A stretch of DNA of 64,000 nucleotides from DAOQVR01 sp035341665 (GTDB taxonomy: Bacteria > Chloroflexota > Anaerolineae > JAAYZQ01): NCBI GenBank assembly GCA_035341665.1, contig DAOQVR010000002.1, forward strand, positions 248,001 through 312,000, written 5' to 3'. Each line of letters begins with the position of its first letter. Position 1 is the stretch's first letter. The translations under genes were made by a program, and so were the position numbers. Shown here piece after piece: positions 16,319-25,733 of the stretch. The notes under the pieces were generated by a model, which saw only the letters and a list, made by a program, of their open reading frames with translations, searched no databases and was not told the origin of the DNA.

Positions 16319-17669
16319 GCCCTTGGCTCCTTTCGCCTCGTGTCGCCATATGGTACTCCTTTAGCACATCGGTGATCTTGTCACGGATTAGGTCCCTCGG
16401 CCTGTTCGTCAGCTCTCCTGTCCGGACCCTGGCATACTGGGCCGGCAGGTATTGGCTGAGTAGGGTATAGGGGAGGGGATGCGCCTCGAGGTTGCCGATC
16501 AGGCGGCCGGCGGCTGCCTCCAGGACGGGAGAGGACCAATAGTACCGCACCCGGTCGCTGAAGCTGTGCCGGCGCGCCAGCCTCACCTGCGCCTCGCTGC
16601 CCTGGTAGTATGCCTGCCAGTGCTCCGGACGCTCAAGCATTTCGCGCTCCACCTGCGCGACTAGATCGGACCGCTCAATCGAGCTGTCGCCGCCCAGCCA
16701 CTCCTCTTCCATCATGGCCAGCGCAAACAGCGCCTGCCGGAGGGCAAAGGTCAACGCCGGGCCCACCTTGAGGATGGCGAACTGGTCCCGCACCAGCTGC
16801 CGCAGCGCCTCCCCCGTCTGGTAGTCGGTGGAGTGCACCTCGTACACCAGGCGCCCGTTGGCCCGGATGAAGCGTGCAAGCTCGGCCGCCGCTGCGGGGC
16901 GGTACTTGTGGACGCTCTCGCTCCCGAACTCGACGCCGGGCTGGACGACCAGCGCGATCACGCGCTCCCAGGCGCCTTGCAGCCCGCGCGCCAGGAAGGC
17001 CTGACGGGTCAGGTCGAGCGTCTCCTGCACCGCCGCAACAGGGGTCACGACAAGCTCCCCATCCGCGGCAGCGGCTCCGCCGGGCAAAGGCACCTCACTA
17101 CCGATGACGTAACAGAGCCTGCTCGCCCTTTCCCCCTGAGCCTTCCACGCCTCTTCCGCAGCCTCGCACAGCTCGGCCGTCCTGGCAGCCGACACTTCCC
17201 GGGGCAGGGGCCGCTGGGGCTTGTCTCCGGCAAGGTGCATGCTGGCGTCGAGGTGGATCTTGCGATACCCCGCGGTCACGCAGTCGCCCACGAGCTGCCG
17301 TGCGCGGGCCATCGCGCGATCGACCGGTTCTCCTTTCCAGGGGCTGGGGCCCAGGTGATCGCCGCCCAGGATCACCTGCTCCATCGGCAGACAAGCGCGC
17401 TCTGCGATGCGGCCGGCGTAGCTGCGGAACTGGGCGGGCGTCAGGCCGGTGTAGCCTCCGTACTGGTTCACCTGGTTGCAGGTCGATTCGACGAGGAGCA
17501 CTCCGCCGCAGCAGGCGGCAAAGTGGGCGCTCGCCCCCAGGACGTGCCCATTCGCGGAACAGATGGATGCGATCCCCAGCGGCACCCCCCGCTTCTGGGC
17601 TGCTACGATCTGCTCCAGGTGGCTGCAGTGCTCAGCGCCCATGCCCGACAGCCACTCGATCACCGGCAT
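16305..17669 (-). CDS. KbaZ/GatZ-like D-tagatose-bisphosphate aldolase, non-catalytic-subunit family
   Basis: The protein has 454 residues of the AgaZ/GatZ/KbaZ family: GVPLGIASICSANGHVLGA, LVESTCNQVNQYGGYTGL, LGGDHLGPSPWKGEP, HLDASMHLAGD and VIGSEVPLPGG. In enterobacteria these proteins stabilise the class II tagatose-bisphosphate aldolase; some stand-alone homologues may act as sugar-phosphate kinases or aldolases. No catalytic KbaY/GatY partner is visible, so the family name may not give the reaction. ATG 17669 overlaps the PfkB gene by 38 bp; ATG 17642 is an alternative. The PfkB kinase could supply its phosphorylated substrate. Confidence 0.88.
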   Translation of the reverse strand: MPVIEWLSGMGAEHCSHLEQIVAAQKRGVPLGIASICSANGHVLGASAHFAACCGGVLLVESTCNQVNQYGGYTGLTPAQFRSYAGRIAERACLPMEQVILGGDHLGPSPWKGEPVDRAMARARQLVGDCVTAGYRKIHLDASMHLAGDKPQRPLPREVSAARTAELCEAAEEAWKAQGERASRLCYVIGSEVPLPGGAAAADGELVVTPVAAVQETLDLTRQAFLARGLQGAWERVIALVVQPGVEFGSESVHKYRPAAAAELARFIRANGRLVYEVHSTDYQTGEALRQLVRDQFAILKVGPALTFALRQALFALAMMEEEWLGGDSSIERSDLVAQVEREMLERPEHWQAYYQGSEAQVRLARRHSFSDRVRYYWSSPVLEAAAGRLIGNLEAHPLPYTLLSQYLPAQYARVRTGELTNRPRDLIRDKITDVLKEYHMATRGERSQGHEPG

Positions 17670-18603
17670 AGCCCTGGCATAGGACTTGCTCTATCGCGGA
17701 CTCGGAGATCTTGCCCTCCATCGGGCCAAACGCCTGCGCATTGAGCGCGCCCGCCGCGGCAGCCATCCGCCCACACCTCTCCAGGGAGTGCCCGGCCAGC
17801 AGGCCGCACAAGAAAGCCGCGTCAAAGCAGTCGCCTGCGCCGGTCGGGTCCACCTCCACCGCTGGGAAGGCTGCGATCTTGATCGTGCCGGAGGGGGTAT
17901 AGACGGTGCAGCCCGCCTTGCCCCGCTTGACGACGACCATCTCGACCGGCCAGGCGTCGAACAGCGCCCGCACCCCTCTCTCCTCCTCAGTCCTCCCTGT
18001 CAGCAGCGCCAGCTCAGCGGCACCCGGGAAGAGCACGGAGCAGCATGCCAGGACCGGGCCGACCACCTCCTCGAGGTCCCTGCTGCCCAGAAGCTCGGGC
18101 CGGATGTTGGGGTCAAAGCTCACCTTGGCTCCGCGTGCGTGGAAGGAAGCCATCGTCTCCAGGATGCTCGCGCGGAAGGCATCGTTGGCCATCAGCGAGC
18201 AGCCCATCACGTGGAAAAAGCCGGGGTCCTCGATCCCGTCGGCGGGGGTATAGCCGGCCATGACGGCGGGCGTTCCGTCGATGTGGAAGATGAACTGGCG
18301 CGAGCCATCGTCGAAGTAGGTGACAAACGCCACCGCCGTCGACCGGTGCGGGACGCGCACGACGCGGCTGCAGTCCACGCCGTCGGCCTCGAGCCGGTCC
18401 AGGACGCAGCGCCCAAAGTCGTCCTCCCCCACCCCGCCGATGATGCCCGCCGCCTGCCCAAGGCGGGCCGCCGTGTCGATGAAGATGGCCGGCGCGCCGC
18501 TCGGAAAAGGGCCCAGGAACTCGGCAGTGTCGCTCAGAGGGATCCCGGGCCGGGGACGCATGATCTCCACCAGGATCTCGCCCATGGTCCAGATGCTCGG
18601 CAT
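17632..18603 (-). CDS. PfkB-family carbohydrate kinase
   Basis: The protein has 323 residues. It starts WTMGEILVEIMRP and has the substrate-site glycines GGVGEDDFGR near residue 57. The nucleotide-site signature DPTGAGDCFDAAFLCG near 253 holds the catalytic Asp of GAGD. The family includes 2-keto-3-deoxygluconate, fructose and tagatose-6-phosphate kinases; the substrate cannot be read from sequence. ATG 18603 was chosen over GTG 18606 because AGGGAGGAAGGTG fits its spacing. It lies 12 bp after the LacI regulator and overlaps the KbaZ-like gene. Confidence 0.92.
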   Translation of the reverse strand: MPSIWTMGEILVEIMRPRPGIPLSDTAEFLGPFPSGAPAIFIDTAARLGQAAGIIGGVGEDDFGRCVLDRLEADGVDCSRVVRVPHRSTAVAFVTYFDDGSRQFIFHIDGTPAVMAGYTPADGIEDPGFFHVMGCSLMANDAFRASILETMASFHARGAKVSFDPNIRPELLGSRDLEEVVGPVLACCSVLFPGAAELALLTGRTEEERGVRALFDAWPVEMVVVKRGKAGCTVYTPSGTIKIAAFPAVEVDPTGAGDCFDAAFLCGLLAGHSLERCGRMAAAAGALNAQAFGPMEGKISESAIEQVLCQGYAGDRVAVGHGR

Positions 18604-18615
18604 CACCTTCCTCCC

Positions 18616-19626
18616 TCAGGTCGATTGGCGGACGATGAACTCTGTCTCCAGCAGGATGTGCTCAGGCGGCTGCGGCTCCGTCGCCTGGATGCGCTTGAGG
18701 AGCAGCTTGAGCGCTGCTTCTCCCATCTGGTAGGTAGGCTCTGACACCACCGTGACCGGCGTACTGAGCAGGCCGGACCAGGGCGTGTCGTCGAAGCCGA
18801 GCAAGGCCACATCTCCGGGCACCCCAAAGCCGCGCTCCATCAGGATCCGCAGCGCGATGGCCGTCTTGCCCTGGGTCGTACAGATCAGGGCGTCGAACGG
18901 CTGCGCCGAATCCACAAAGGCGTTGAGCGCAGCCGTGATCTGGGCGCCGTCGTGCTCTTTGACCCGTATGACCAGGCCGGTCTCCAGCCCATGCGCCTGG
19001 AGGGCCGCATCGTAGCCCTCCTTCTTCTGGGCATTGCACAGGGTCGTCGGATCGTGGCCGAGGTAGGCAATCCGCCGCCGCCCGCGCTGGATGAGGTGCT
19101 CGGTGGCCTTGTACGCCGCCCGGTAGATGTCGGAGACCACCGAATCGGCCTCCAGGCCGGCAATCTTGCGGTTGACCTGCACAACAGGCGTCCCGCTGCG
19201 CTGGATCTCAGCCAGCAGATCCAGGTTCTCCTCGGAGCAGGGGCCCAGCAGGATGCCGCTGATCCGCTTGGCCACGAACATCTCGAGGAGGTCCCGCTCC
19301 CGGCTTGCATCCTCCTCACTCGACGACAGCAGGAGATCGTACTCGCTCTGGTGAGCGACCTCGTTGATCGCCCGGATCATCGGCGTGTAGAACTGGCTCA
19401 GGACCGGGATAATCAGGCCAATGGTCTGCGAATCCTCCAGCTTGAGCGCCCGGGCCAGCGGGTCGGGCGTATAGTTCAGTTCCTGGATCGCGGCCTCGAT
19501 CCTCGCCGAAAGCTCGGGCGAGACGTATCGCGTTCCGTTCAGAAAGGCCGACACGGTCGCCCGCGACACGCCTGCCGCTTCGGCGACGTCCTGGCTTGTT
19601 GCCCGCTTCCGCCTGTAGCTTTCCAT
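18616..19626 (-). CDS. LacI-family transcriptional repressor
   Basis: The protein has 336 residues. The N-terminal HTH (TSQDVAEAAGVSRATVSAFLNG) and hinge PDPLARALK precede a periplasmic-binding-protein fold with QTIGLIIPVLSQFYTPM, LGFDDTPWSGLL and VSEPTYQMGEAALKLLL. It should bind a sugar or sugar-phosphate inducer and repress the operon it lies in. ATG 19626 has AGAAGGGATGTG upstream. Candidate operators are the 12 bp direct repeats just downstream of the operon promoter at 33179-33214. Confidence 0.93.
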   Translation of the reverse strand: MESYRRKRATSQDVAEAAGVSRATVSAFLNGTRYVSPELSARIEAAIQELNYTPDPLARALKLEDSQTIGLIIPVLSQFYTPMIRAINEVAHQSEYDLLLSSSEEDASRERDLLEMFVAKRISGILLGPCSEENLDLLAEIQRSGTPVVQVNRKIAGLEADSVVSDIYRAAYKATEHLIQRGRRRIAYLGHDPTTLCNAQKKEGYDAALQAHGLETGLVIRVKEHDGAQITAALNAFVDSAQPFDALICTTQGKTAIALRILMERGFGVPGDVALLGFDDTPWSGLLSTPVTVVSEPTYQMGEAALKLLLKRIQATEPQPPEHILLETEFIVRQST

Positions 19627-19646
19627 GCGCACATCCCTTCTGCCGG

Positions 19647-20669
19647 CTACACCATGTCGATCAGCACTTTGACTGCCTCGTCGGGCCGGCTCATCAGCAG
19701 GCGATAGGCCTCGCCCCAGGCTTCGAAAGGGAAGTGATGAGTCTGGAGCGGCTTGAGCTCCACCTGGCGGCGGGCAATCAGGTCCACGGCCGTGTAGTAG
19801 TCGTCCCAGGTGTACATCAGGGAACCCTTCAGGGTGATCTCCTTGTCCTGCACGAGAATCATCTGCGTCCGGGGGTCGTCCTCGTACACGCCGACCACGA
19901 CCACATCGCCGCCCCGTCCCACGCTGCGGATGCAGGTGTTGAGGGGCACGGCCTTGCCCACGCACTCAAAGGCCACCTCAGGCCGCTCACCGCCCAACGT
20001 CTGTTGCACTGCCTCTTCCACCGAGTCGACCAGCGCTGGGTCCAGCGTCTGAAAGCCCAGGCCCTCGGCCAGGCTGTTCCGGAAAGGGATTTTGTCCACG
20101 ATGACGGCCGGTCCTGCCCCACGACCGCGAGCCACCTGCGCCGTCAGGTTGCCGATGGTCCCCGCACCGACGATAAGCAGCCGTTTCCCGGCGATGCCGT
20201 CGGGCCGCCCCACCGCGTGCACGGCCACAGCCAACGGTTCGACCATGGCCGCATCATCGGCGTCGACGCCGGGAGGCATCTTGATCACCTGGGACGCCTC
20301 CATGGCCAGGAACTCGCTGCTCGCACCCGGCAGCGCCCCTCCCACAAAGAGCAGCTTGTCGCACTGGGCGACCAGGCCTGCAGCACATCTGCCGCACCGG
20401 CCACAGCCGATCGCCGGCTGCACCGTCACCAGGTCGCCGCGCCGCAGTCCCTCCACGCGGTCGCCCACTTCCTCGACGGTGGCGCTGAACTCGTGGCCCT
20501 GCACCAATGGGAAAGAGACCAGGGGATGCTTGCCCTCGAAGACGTGGACGTCCGAGCCGCATATGCCAATCCGGACGATACGGAGCAGAACCTGGCCCGG
20601 CTGGGCGACGGGTCGCGGCACCTCTCGGTACGCGATTCTGCCCGGTTCGGTCACAACTGCCTGTTTCAT
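19647..20669 (-). CDS. Zinc-dependent medium-chain alcohol/polyol dehydrogenase
   Basis: The protein has 340 residues. Catalytic zinc ligands are read in GICGSDVHVFEG and QGHEF, the structural zinc in CGRCGRCAAGLVAQC, and the NAD site in LLIVGAGTIGNLTAQ. It resembles sorbitol/threonine-type dehydrogenases that oxidise a secondary alcohol on a polyol or sugar acid. ATG 20669 follows GAGGTGAGAAC. It starts only 4 bp after the Fe-S subunit stop, so it is one step of the same pathway. The exact alcohol is unknown. Confidence 0.92.
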   Translation of the reverse strand: MKQAVVTEPGRIAYREVPRPVAQPGQVLLRIVRIGICGSDVHVFEGKHPLVSFPLVQGHEFSATVEEVGDRVEGLRRGDLVTVQPAIGCGRCGRCAAGLVAQCDKLLFVGGALPGASSEFLAMEASQVIKMPPGVDADDAAMVEPLAVAVHAVGRPDGIAGKRLLIVGAGTIGNLTAQVARGRGAGPAVIVDKIPFRNSLAEGLGFQTLDPALVDSVEEAVQQTLGGERPEVAFECVGKAVPLNTCIRSVGRGGDVVVVGVYEDDPRTQMILVQDKEITLKGSLMYTWDDYYTAVDLIARRQVELKPLQTHHFPFEAWGEAYRLLMSRPDEAVKVLIDMV

Positions 20670-20673
20670 GTTC

Positions 20674-21777
20674 TCACCTCGCACAGTGCCGGGCTACCAG
20701 CTCGGCCAGGTCAACCACCTGCAGCGCACCGGCGGCTGCTTCCTGAAGGGCCGCCCTGCAGTTCTGGCAGGCAGTCACGAGCGTCGTCACACCGGCCTCC
20801 CGGGCCCTCTCCAGGCGCACGGCGGCTACTCGGCGGGCCACGTCTGGTTCTACCAGGAACGTGGCGGCGCCCGCGCCGCAGCACTCGGCAAGGGCCCCGC
20901 TGTGGACAAGCTCCTGTGGCGCCGATCCGGTCACCGCCCGGATCAGCGCACGGGGCGCATCATACACCCCCATCTTGCGGCCGAGCATGCAGGGATCGTG
21001 GTACCCCACGCACCCCTCCTCCTCCCGGCCGTCCAGCCTCAGCCGGCCAGCTGCATGCATCTCGCCCAGGAACTCGGCCGTGTGCAGCACACGGATGCCG
21101 GGCGGCAGTGCCACTCCCCAGGCAGGGAAGAGCTCTTTCAGGCAGCGGTAACAGTGGGGGCAGCCGGTTACCACCGCGGCGGGGCCAACCTCGGAAATCT
21201 GGCTGGCCAGCCGCTGTGCCTGTAGCGCCGCCTCTGCGGCGAAGCCCAAGTCATACAGGCCGCCCCCGCAGCACCCCTCTTCCGCGAGAACACCCCACTG
21301 GACGCCCAGGGAAGACAGAGCGCGGGCTGTGGCCTCCACGATCTCGGGATGGCGCTCGCGGGCCTGGCAGCCGGCGAGGTAGAGCACCTCGGCGTGAGGG
21401 CCGCACCGCGGAAGTGCGGCGCCTCCGGCCCACGGCTTCTCGTCGAGGAGCGAAGCCGCGGCTACCCGCACAGCCTCCGGCACATGGCCTTGGCACACGG
21501 CCTCCCCGCGGGCGGCCAGGACCATGTCGTCCTCGGCCCAATGGTACTCGCAGCGCTCCCTGCACAGCCCGCACAAGGTACACTGGTAGAATGCGCGGGC
21601 AATGTCCTCGGTCCACGCCTGCTTTCCTCCGCCGATCGCGGTCAGCAGCAGGCCATACCCCCTCGGTGTGACCGACTCCCGCTTCGTGGCGACGAACGTT
21701 GGACAGGCATAGCGGCACATGAAGCAGAAGCGGCAGGCCCGGATCGTCTCTTCGGCGTCTGCCAATCGCATGGTCAT
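20674..21777 (-). CDS. Fe-S oxidoreductase with two 4Fe-4S sites and two CCG domains
   Basis: The protein has 367 residues. N-terminal CRFCFMCRYACP and CTLCGLCRERCEY are two ferredoxin-type cluster motifs. Two CCG modules follow: EGCCGGGLYDLG with GCPHCYRC, and AECCGAGAATFLV with ACQNCR. This is the GlcF/LutA/HdrB-like layout. Its ATG overlaps the stop of the FAD oxidase gene as ATGA (21774-21777), so the two are coupled and should form one complex. It would take electrons from the flavin subunit towards quinone or another Fe-S acceptor. Confidence 0.9.
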   Translation of the reverse strand: MTMRLADAEETIRACRFCFMCRYACPTFVATKRESVTPRGYGLLLTAIGGGKQAWTEDIARAFYQCTLCGLCRERCEYHWAEDDMVLAARGEAVCQGHVPEAVRVAAASLLDEKPWAGGAALPRCGPHAEVLYLAGCQARERHPEIVEATARALSSLGVQWGVLAEEGCCGGGLYDLGFAAEAALQAQRLASQISEVGPAAVVTGCPHCYRCLKELFPAWGVALPPGIRVLHTAEFLGEMHAAGRLRLDGREEEGCVGYHDPCMLGRKMGVYDAPRALIRAVTGSAPQELVHSGALAECCGAGAATFLVEPDVARRVAAVRLERAREAGVTTLVTACQNCRAALQEAAAGALQVVDLAELVARHCAR

Positions 21778-23207
21778 TCTCCCAACCCCAGCTTGCCCGG
21801 GTTCATGATGTTGTTCGGATCGAGGGCGCGCTTCAGGACCCGCGCCAACTCATACTGCTCACCGTAGGCCTCTTTCATCAGCCGGCCCATCCGCAGCCCA
21901 ATCCCGTGGTGCTCGTTGATCACGCCACCTCCCTCCAGCGACGTGCGCAACGCCCGGTCCAGTACCTGGTTGTACAGCCTGAGCGCCTGGCGGGGATCGG
22001 AGGGATACTCCTTGATCACGAACGACGGGTAAAAGCTCGCACCCCAGTCGTACCAGTGGGAGAAGTGGGCATGGAATTCGGCGTGCCACTCCCGGAAGCC
22101 CTCCTCTACGGCCGATTTCATGGCCCAATAGATGGCCTCTAGCTTTTCGTAAGGGGCCACAGTATCCATCACCGCCGTCATCCAGGGATAGTAGATGTAG
22201 TCGTTGGGCGGATAGTACGAGCGGTAACGGTTGTCCCACCAGTTCTGGGTCAGCTCAGGACCCAGGTCCTGCGCGCCACTCGCCAGCAATATCTCGGTCG
22301 CCACGTCGAGCGAGACGTCCACGAGCCGCTCCAGGCCGTCAAACCCAAGCAGCAGGCAGCAGCCCTCCACACCCAGGCCGTATTGACCCCTGAGAATCTT
22401 GTGCGTGTCCTGCTCGTCGTAGAGCCGGAGCAGCGACGGGGCAAGGCCTTGGATCATGATCACCCTCCCGGCCTCGATCCCCTCCCGGAGCCGCGGCAGA
22501 AGGAAAGTGCGAAACGCCCGCTTCTCGGGGAGGGGGTGGATCTTGACCAGCGCCTCGGTGATGACGCCCAGCGTTCCCTCTGCGCCGAAGAAAAGCCGCG
22601 AGTAGTCAGGCCCGGTCGAGTGCAGCCGGACCGGGAGGCTTCGGAAAAGCCGGCCGTCGGGCAGGACGACCTCCAGCTGGTGCACCATGTCGCTGATCTT
22701 GCCGTACTTGGAGGAAAGCACTCCCGTGCCGTTGGTGCTGATGAATCCTCCGAGAGCCGAGGTGGTCAGCGACGCAGGCAGGTGGTTGGTCGTGTAGCCG
22801 CGCCGGTTCACATACTCCTCCAGGTCCGCGTGGAGGATCCCGGGCTGGACCCGCACCGTCAGCGACTTCTCGTTCAGCTCCAAGACCTTGTCCATCCGCT
22901 TCATGTCGACGACAATGCCGCCTGTGAGCGGCACAGCGCCGCCCGAGTCGCCCGCCCCGCCGCCTCTGGGGATGAGGGCAACCTTGTGCTCGTTGCAGAA
23001 CCGGACCAGCCGGATCACCTGCTCCTTGTCCGCAGGATACACGATAGCCAGGGGCCGCGGAAGCTCAATGTCGGATGCGAGCAGGAAGCGGGTAATCCAC
23101 CAGACGTCGGCCGCCTGCGCGACCATCTCGGCGGGCTCGGTGACCACGTGCTCGGGTCCGACGATCGACTCCAGCTCCTGCTCGAGTATGGCCTGGTGCA
23201 AGTTCAT
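21774..23207 (-). CDS. FAD-binding oxidase/dehydrogenase (GlcD-like, FAD_binding_4)
   Basis: The protein has 477 residues. The FAD_binding_4 region (about 45-230) shows ALIPRGGGAGDSGGAVPL, SALGGFISTNGTGVLSSKYG and FFGAEGTLGVITEALVKI. The C-terminal FAD-oxidase domain ends INEHHGIGLRMGRLMKEA and LDPNNIMNPGKLGLGE. Such enzymes oxidise 2-hydroxyacids, aldonates or ether-type substrates. ATG 23207 follows GAGAGGTGAGGCC. Paired with the CCG Fe-S subunit it forms a two-subunit, NAD-independent dehydrogenase of the glycolate/lactate type. The substrate is presumably a sugar acid made in this operon (inference). Confidence 0.91.
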   Translation of the reverse strand: MNLHQAILEQELESIVGPEHVVTEPAEMVAQAADVWWITRFLLASDIELPRPLAIVYPADKEQVIRLVRFCNEHKVALIPRGGGAGDSGGAVPLTGGIVVDMKRMDKVLELNEKSLTVRVQPGILHADLEEYVNRRGYTTNHLPASLTTSALGGFISTNGTGVLSSKYGKISDMVHQLEVVLPDGRLFRSLPVRLHSTGPDYSRLFFGAEGTLGVITEALVKIHPLPEKRAFRTFLLPRLREGIEAGRVIMIQGLAPSLLRLYDEQDTHKILRGQYGLGVEGCCLLLGFDGLERLVDVSLDVATEILLASGAQDLGPELTQNWWDNRYRSYYPPNDYIYYPWMTAVMDTVAPYEKLEAIYWAMKSAVEEGFREWHAEFHAHFSHWYDWGASFYPSFVIKEYPSDPRQALRLYNQVLDRALRTSLEGGGVINEHHGIGLRMGRLMKEAYGEQYELARVLKRALDPNNIMNPGKLGLGE

Positions 23208-23219
23208 GGCCTCACCTCT

Positions 23220-24227
23220 CTACAGCGCACTCGAGATAAAGTCCCACTCCAGGGGGATACCGGCCTTGCGGGCGATCTCGGCCAGGTGCTCCATCGTACG
23301 CAGCTCGTCCTGGATGGAGGGCACAGGCTGGCATCCTTGACGGACGCAGTCCACAAAGTGCCGCAGCTCACCCACATACCCGTTAAAGACGTGGCTCTGG
23401 TTGGGGCTGATGGGGTTCCAGTCGTGTGTCCAGGTCTGGCCCACCTCTTCGTCGTATAGGGTGACTTCCCGGGCATTGTGGATGATCACGCCGCGCCCCT
23501 TGTCGCTCAGGATCTCGATCCGCTCCGCATACTGGCCCGGGCCTCCGTAGGTGCCCCAGCCCAGGATGCCCAGGGCCCCGCTCTCGAAGCGGAGCATGAT
23601 GGTCAGCGCGCCGGTCCTGGGTCCCGTCATGAACGACCTGGCCTCGATCTCGGCGATCGGGCCGCCAAAGGACTGCACCAGGTCGAGGTTGTGGCATTGC
23701 CACTCCAGCATGCAGGTGTAGAACGTCGGAAAGACCGGGAAGCCGTGCATCTTGGCCTCGATCTGGATCACGTTGCCAAAGCTCTCCTGGTCCTGCACGT
23801 ACGCCCGCGCTCGGTTGTAGGCCAGGCCGTAGCGCTTCTGGTGGCCGACCTGCACCGGCAGACCGTTCCTGTCCGCGGCCTCGGCGATTTTGCGCGTGCC
23901 CTCTACGTCCTTCGCGCTGGGCTTTTCGAGAAACACCGGGAAACCCATATCCAGCACCTGGGGAGCCACCGCGGGATGCCCCCTGGCCCCCAGGACGACG
24001 ACCACCCCGTCCGGCTTCTCCCGCACCAGCATCTCGCGAAAGTCGGTGTAGGTCCGGGGCCAACCGTACTTGAGCGCCAGCCGCTCGGCTCGCTCTGCCT
24101 TGAGATCGCACACTGCGACCCGATCCACATCGTCAAAGAAGTGGGTTGAGAGGCTCGGGAACAGGTTGGCCTCCGCAAAGATGCCTGCGCCGATCACGGC
24201 CAGGCGGAACTTCTCAGGGCTCATCAT
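23220..24227 (-). CDS. Gfo/Idh/MocA-family sugar dehydrogenase
   Basis: The protein has 335 residues. The N-terminal Rossmann fold reads RLAVIGAGIFAEANLFP, followed by VFLEKPSAKD (the EKP motif with the catalytic-site lysine) and QVGHQKRYGLAYNRA. The C-terminal half has the family's open beta-sheet. Members oxidise or reduce a ring hydroxyl of inositols, sugars or sugar acids with NAD(P). The start is ATG 24227 or 24224, behind GGAGGTGACC; it overlaps the FGGY kinase end by 14 bp. Confidence 0.91.
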   Translation of the reverse strand: MMSPEKFRLAVIGAGIFAEANLFPSLSTHFFDDVDRVAVCDLKAERAERLALKYGWPRTYTDFREMLVREKPDGVVVVLGARGHPAVAPQVLDMGFPVFLEKPSAKDVEGTRKIAEAADRNGLPVQVGHQKRYGLAYNRARAYVQDQESFGNVIQIEAKMHGFPVFPTFYTCMLEWQCHNLDLVQSFGGPIAEIEARSFMTGPRTGALTIMLRFESGALGILGWGTYGGPGQYAERIEILSDKGRGVIIHNAREVTLYDEEVGQTWTHDWNPISPNQSHVFNGYVGELRHFVDCVRQGCQPVPSIQDELRTMEHLAEIARKAGIPLEWDFISSAL

Positions 24228-25725
24228 GGTCACCTCCATCATAAGCTGCGTCTAGCACCTTCTTGACGGTCACATACCGCTCAAAGAGCAGGCTGTAGGC
24301 CTTGTGGTTCTCCGGGTTGTGTTGCACGGCGCCCTCGACTCGGCTGCACCGCGCGGCGGCCTGCCCCAGGTCGGCAAACACCCCGGCGGCGACGCCGGCT
24401 ACCATCGCCGCGCCCACGGAGGCATCGACTTGGGTCGCAACCTTGCCGTCGACCCCCAGGATGTCGGCCACGATGCTCAACCAGGTCGCGTTGCGGGTGC
24501 CGCCGCCGACGAAACGGTACTCGCGGAAGCCGGCTGCCAGCTCTCCGAGGGCCGAGCGTGCATCCCGCAGGGCAAAGCCCGTTCCCTCCAACACGGCCCG
24601 GGCAAGGTGTGCCCTCCCGTGCGCCCTGGTCAGTCCGAAGAAGCTGCCCCGCAGGTGCGGCTGCCAGTAGGGAGCATCCTCGCCCAGCAGATAGGGGTGG
24701 AAGAGCAGGCCCTCCGCGCCCGCCGCTACGCGGCCGGCCTCCTGCCCGATCGCCTCGTAGGCGGCGCCGGATGATCGTGCATCCTGATAAAAGACCTCCC
24801 GGAGCCACACCGTCGCATCGGCGCAGGTCCGCGTATTGAGGTCGATCATCCAGCGGTCGGCCTGTAGGTACGACCAGACATAATAACCCGCCTCCCCACG
24901 CCCGGCAAGCCGGTCGACCACCGTAGAGAGCGCACCCGACGTGCCCAGCCTGATTTTGCACTGCTGCTCCGACTTGACGCCGATCGCCAGCAGCTCCACG
25001 GTGGCATCGCTGCCGCCCGCCGCCACAGGCACGCCCTCGCGCAGCCCCATCTCCTGCTGTGCCCGGCGGCTCACAGCGCCGGCGACAGTCGTCGAGGCAC
25101 GGATCGCGGGCAGCTTCTCGGGAGCGAGGTCCCAGTCCCCCAGAATCTCGTCCGACCACGTCTGGCGCTCCAGGTCGTAGAAGGAGCTGCCCGACGCATC
25201 GCTCAAGTCGGTGCCGCGCTGCCCGGTCAGCCTCCAGTTAACATAGTCCTTGGGATAAAGCACCGTGGCCGTCTTCTCCCAAAGCTCGGGCTCGTGGCGC
25301 TTGACCCAGAGCAGCTTGGGCAGGGTGCACATCGCGTTGAGGGGGTTGTGCGTGATCCGGCGCAGCGGCTCTGCGTAGCAGCCCTTGATCTCGGCCACTT
25401 CGCGCTCACAGCGCTGGTCGTTCCACAGGATCGACGCCCGCACCGGACTGCCCTTCGCGTCGAGGAAGGTGGGCCCGCGCATTTGCCCGGTGACGCCCAC
25501 GGCGCCGACTTGGTCCGGGCGGAGCCCGTCCCTCTCTTCCATCTGCCGCAGGCAGGACACGACAGCCCTGTACCACTCCTCAGGCGGTTGCTCGACCCAC
25601 CCAGGTTTCGGCAGGTGGGGCCTGTACTCCTGCGTGGCCCGGCCGACGACCTCGCCGTCGGCGCTGACCAGGCAGCACTTGCAGCTCCCCGTGCCAATGT
25701 CGATACCCAACAGCAGCTCTGTCAT
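24214..25725 (-). CDS. FGGY-family carbohydrate kinase (xylulokinase-like)
   Basis: The protein has 503 residues. The ATPase phosphate loop reads LLLGIDIGTGSCKCCLV; GVTGQMRG and ILWNDQR mark the sugar site, and RFVGGGTRNATWLSIVADILG is the second FGGY region. Closest in style to xylulokinases, it phosphorylates a ketose or polyol imported by the adjacent ABC system. ATG 25725 lies 8 bp after the permease stop. A much longer frame upstream is antisense to the permease and is rejected. Confidence 0.92.
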   Translation of the reverse strand: MTELLLGIDIGTGSCKCCLVSADGEVVGRATQEYRPHLPKPGWVEQPPEEWYRAVVSCLRQMEERDGLRPDQVGAVGVTGQMRGPTFLDAKGSPVRASILWNDQRCEREVAEIKGCYAEPLRRITHNPLNAMCTLPKLLWVKRHEPELWEKTATVLYPKDYVNWRLTGQRGTDLSDASGSSFYDLERQTWSDEILGDWDLAPEKLPAIRASTTVAGAVSRRAQQEMGLREGVPVAAGGSDATVELLAIGVKSEQQCKIRLGTSGALSTVVDRLAGRGEAGYYVWSYLQADRWMIDLNTRTCADATVWLREVFYQDARSSGAAYEAIGQEAGRVAAGAEGLLFHPYLLGEDAPYWQPHLRGSFFGLTRAHGRAHLARAVLEGTGFALRDARSALGELAAGFREYRFVGGGTRNATWLSIVADILGVDGKVATQVDASVGAAMVAGVAAGVFADLGQAAARCSRVEGAVQHNPENHKAYSLLFERYVTVKKVLDAAYDGGDHDEP

Positions 25726-25733
25726 CGTGCGAC

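Noticed and set aside
16305..17669. A catalytic tagatose-bisphosphate aldolase assignment
   Set aside because: The family is the non-catalytic Z subunit and no KbaY/GatY gene is present, so only the family name is given.
19596..21671. A 691-codon plus-strand open frame
   Set aside because: It is antisense to the zinc dehydrogenase and Fe-S subunit genes; no recognisable domain.
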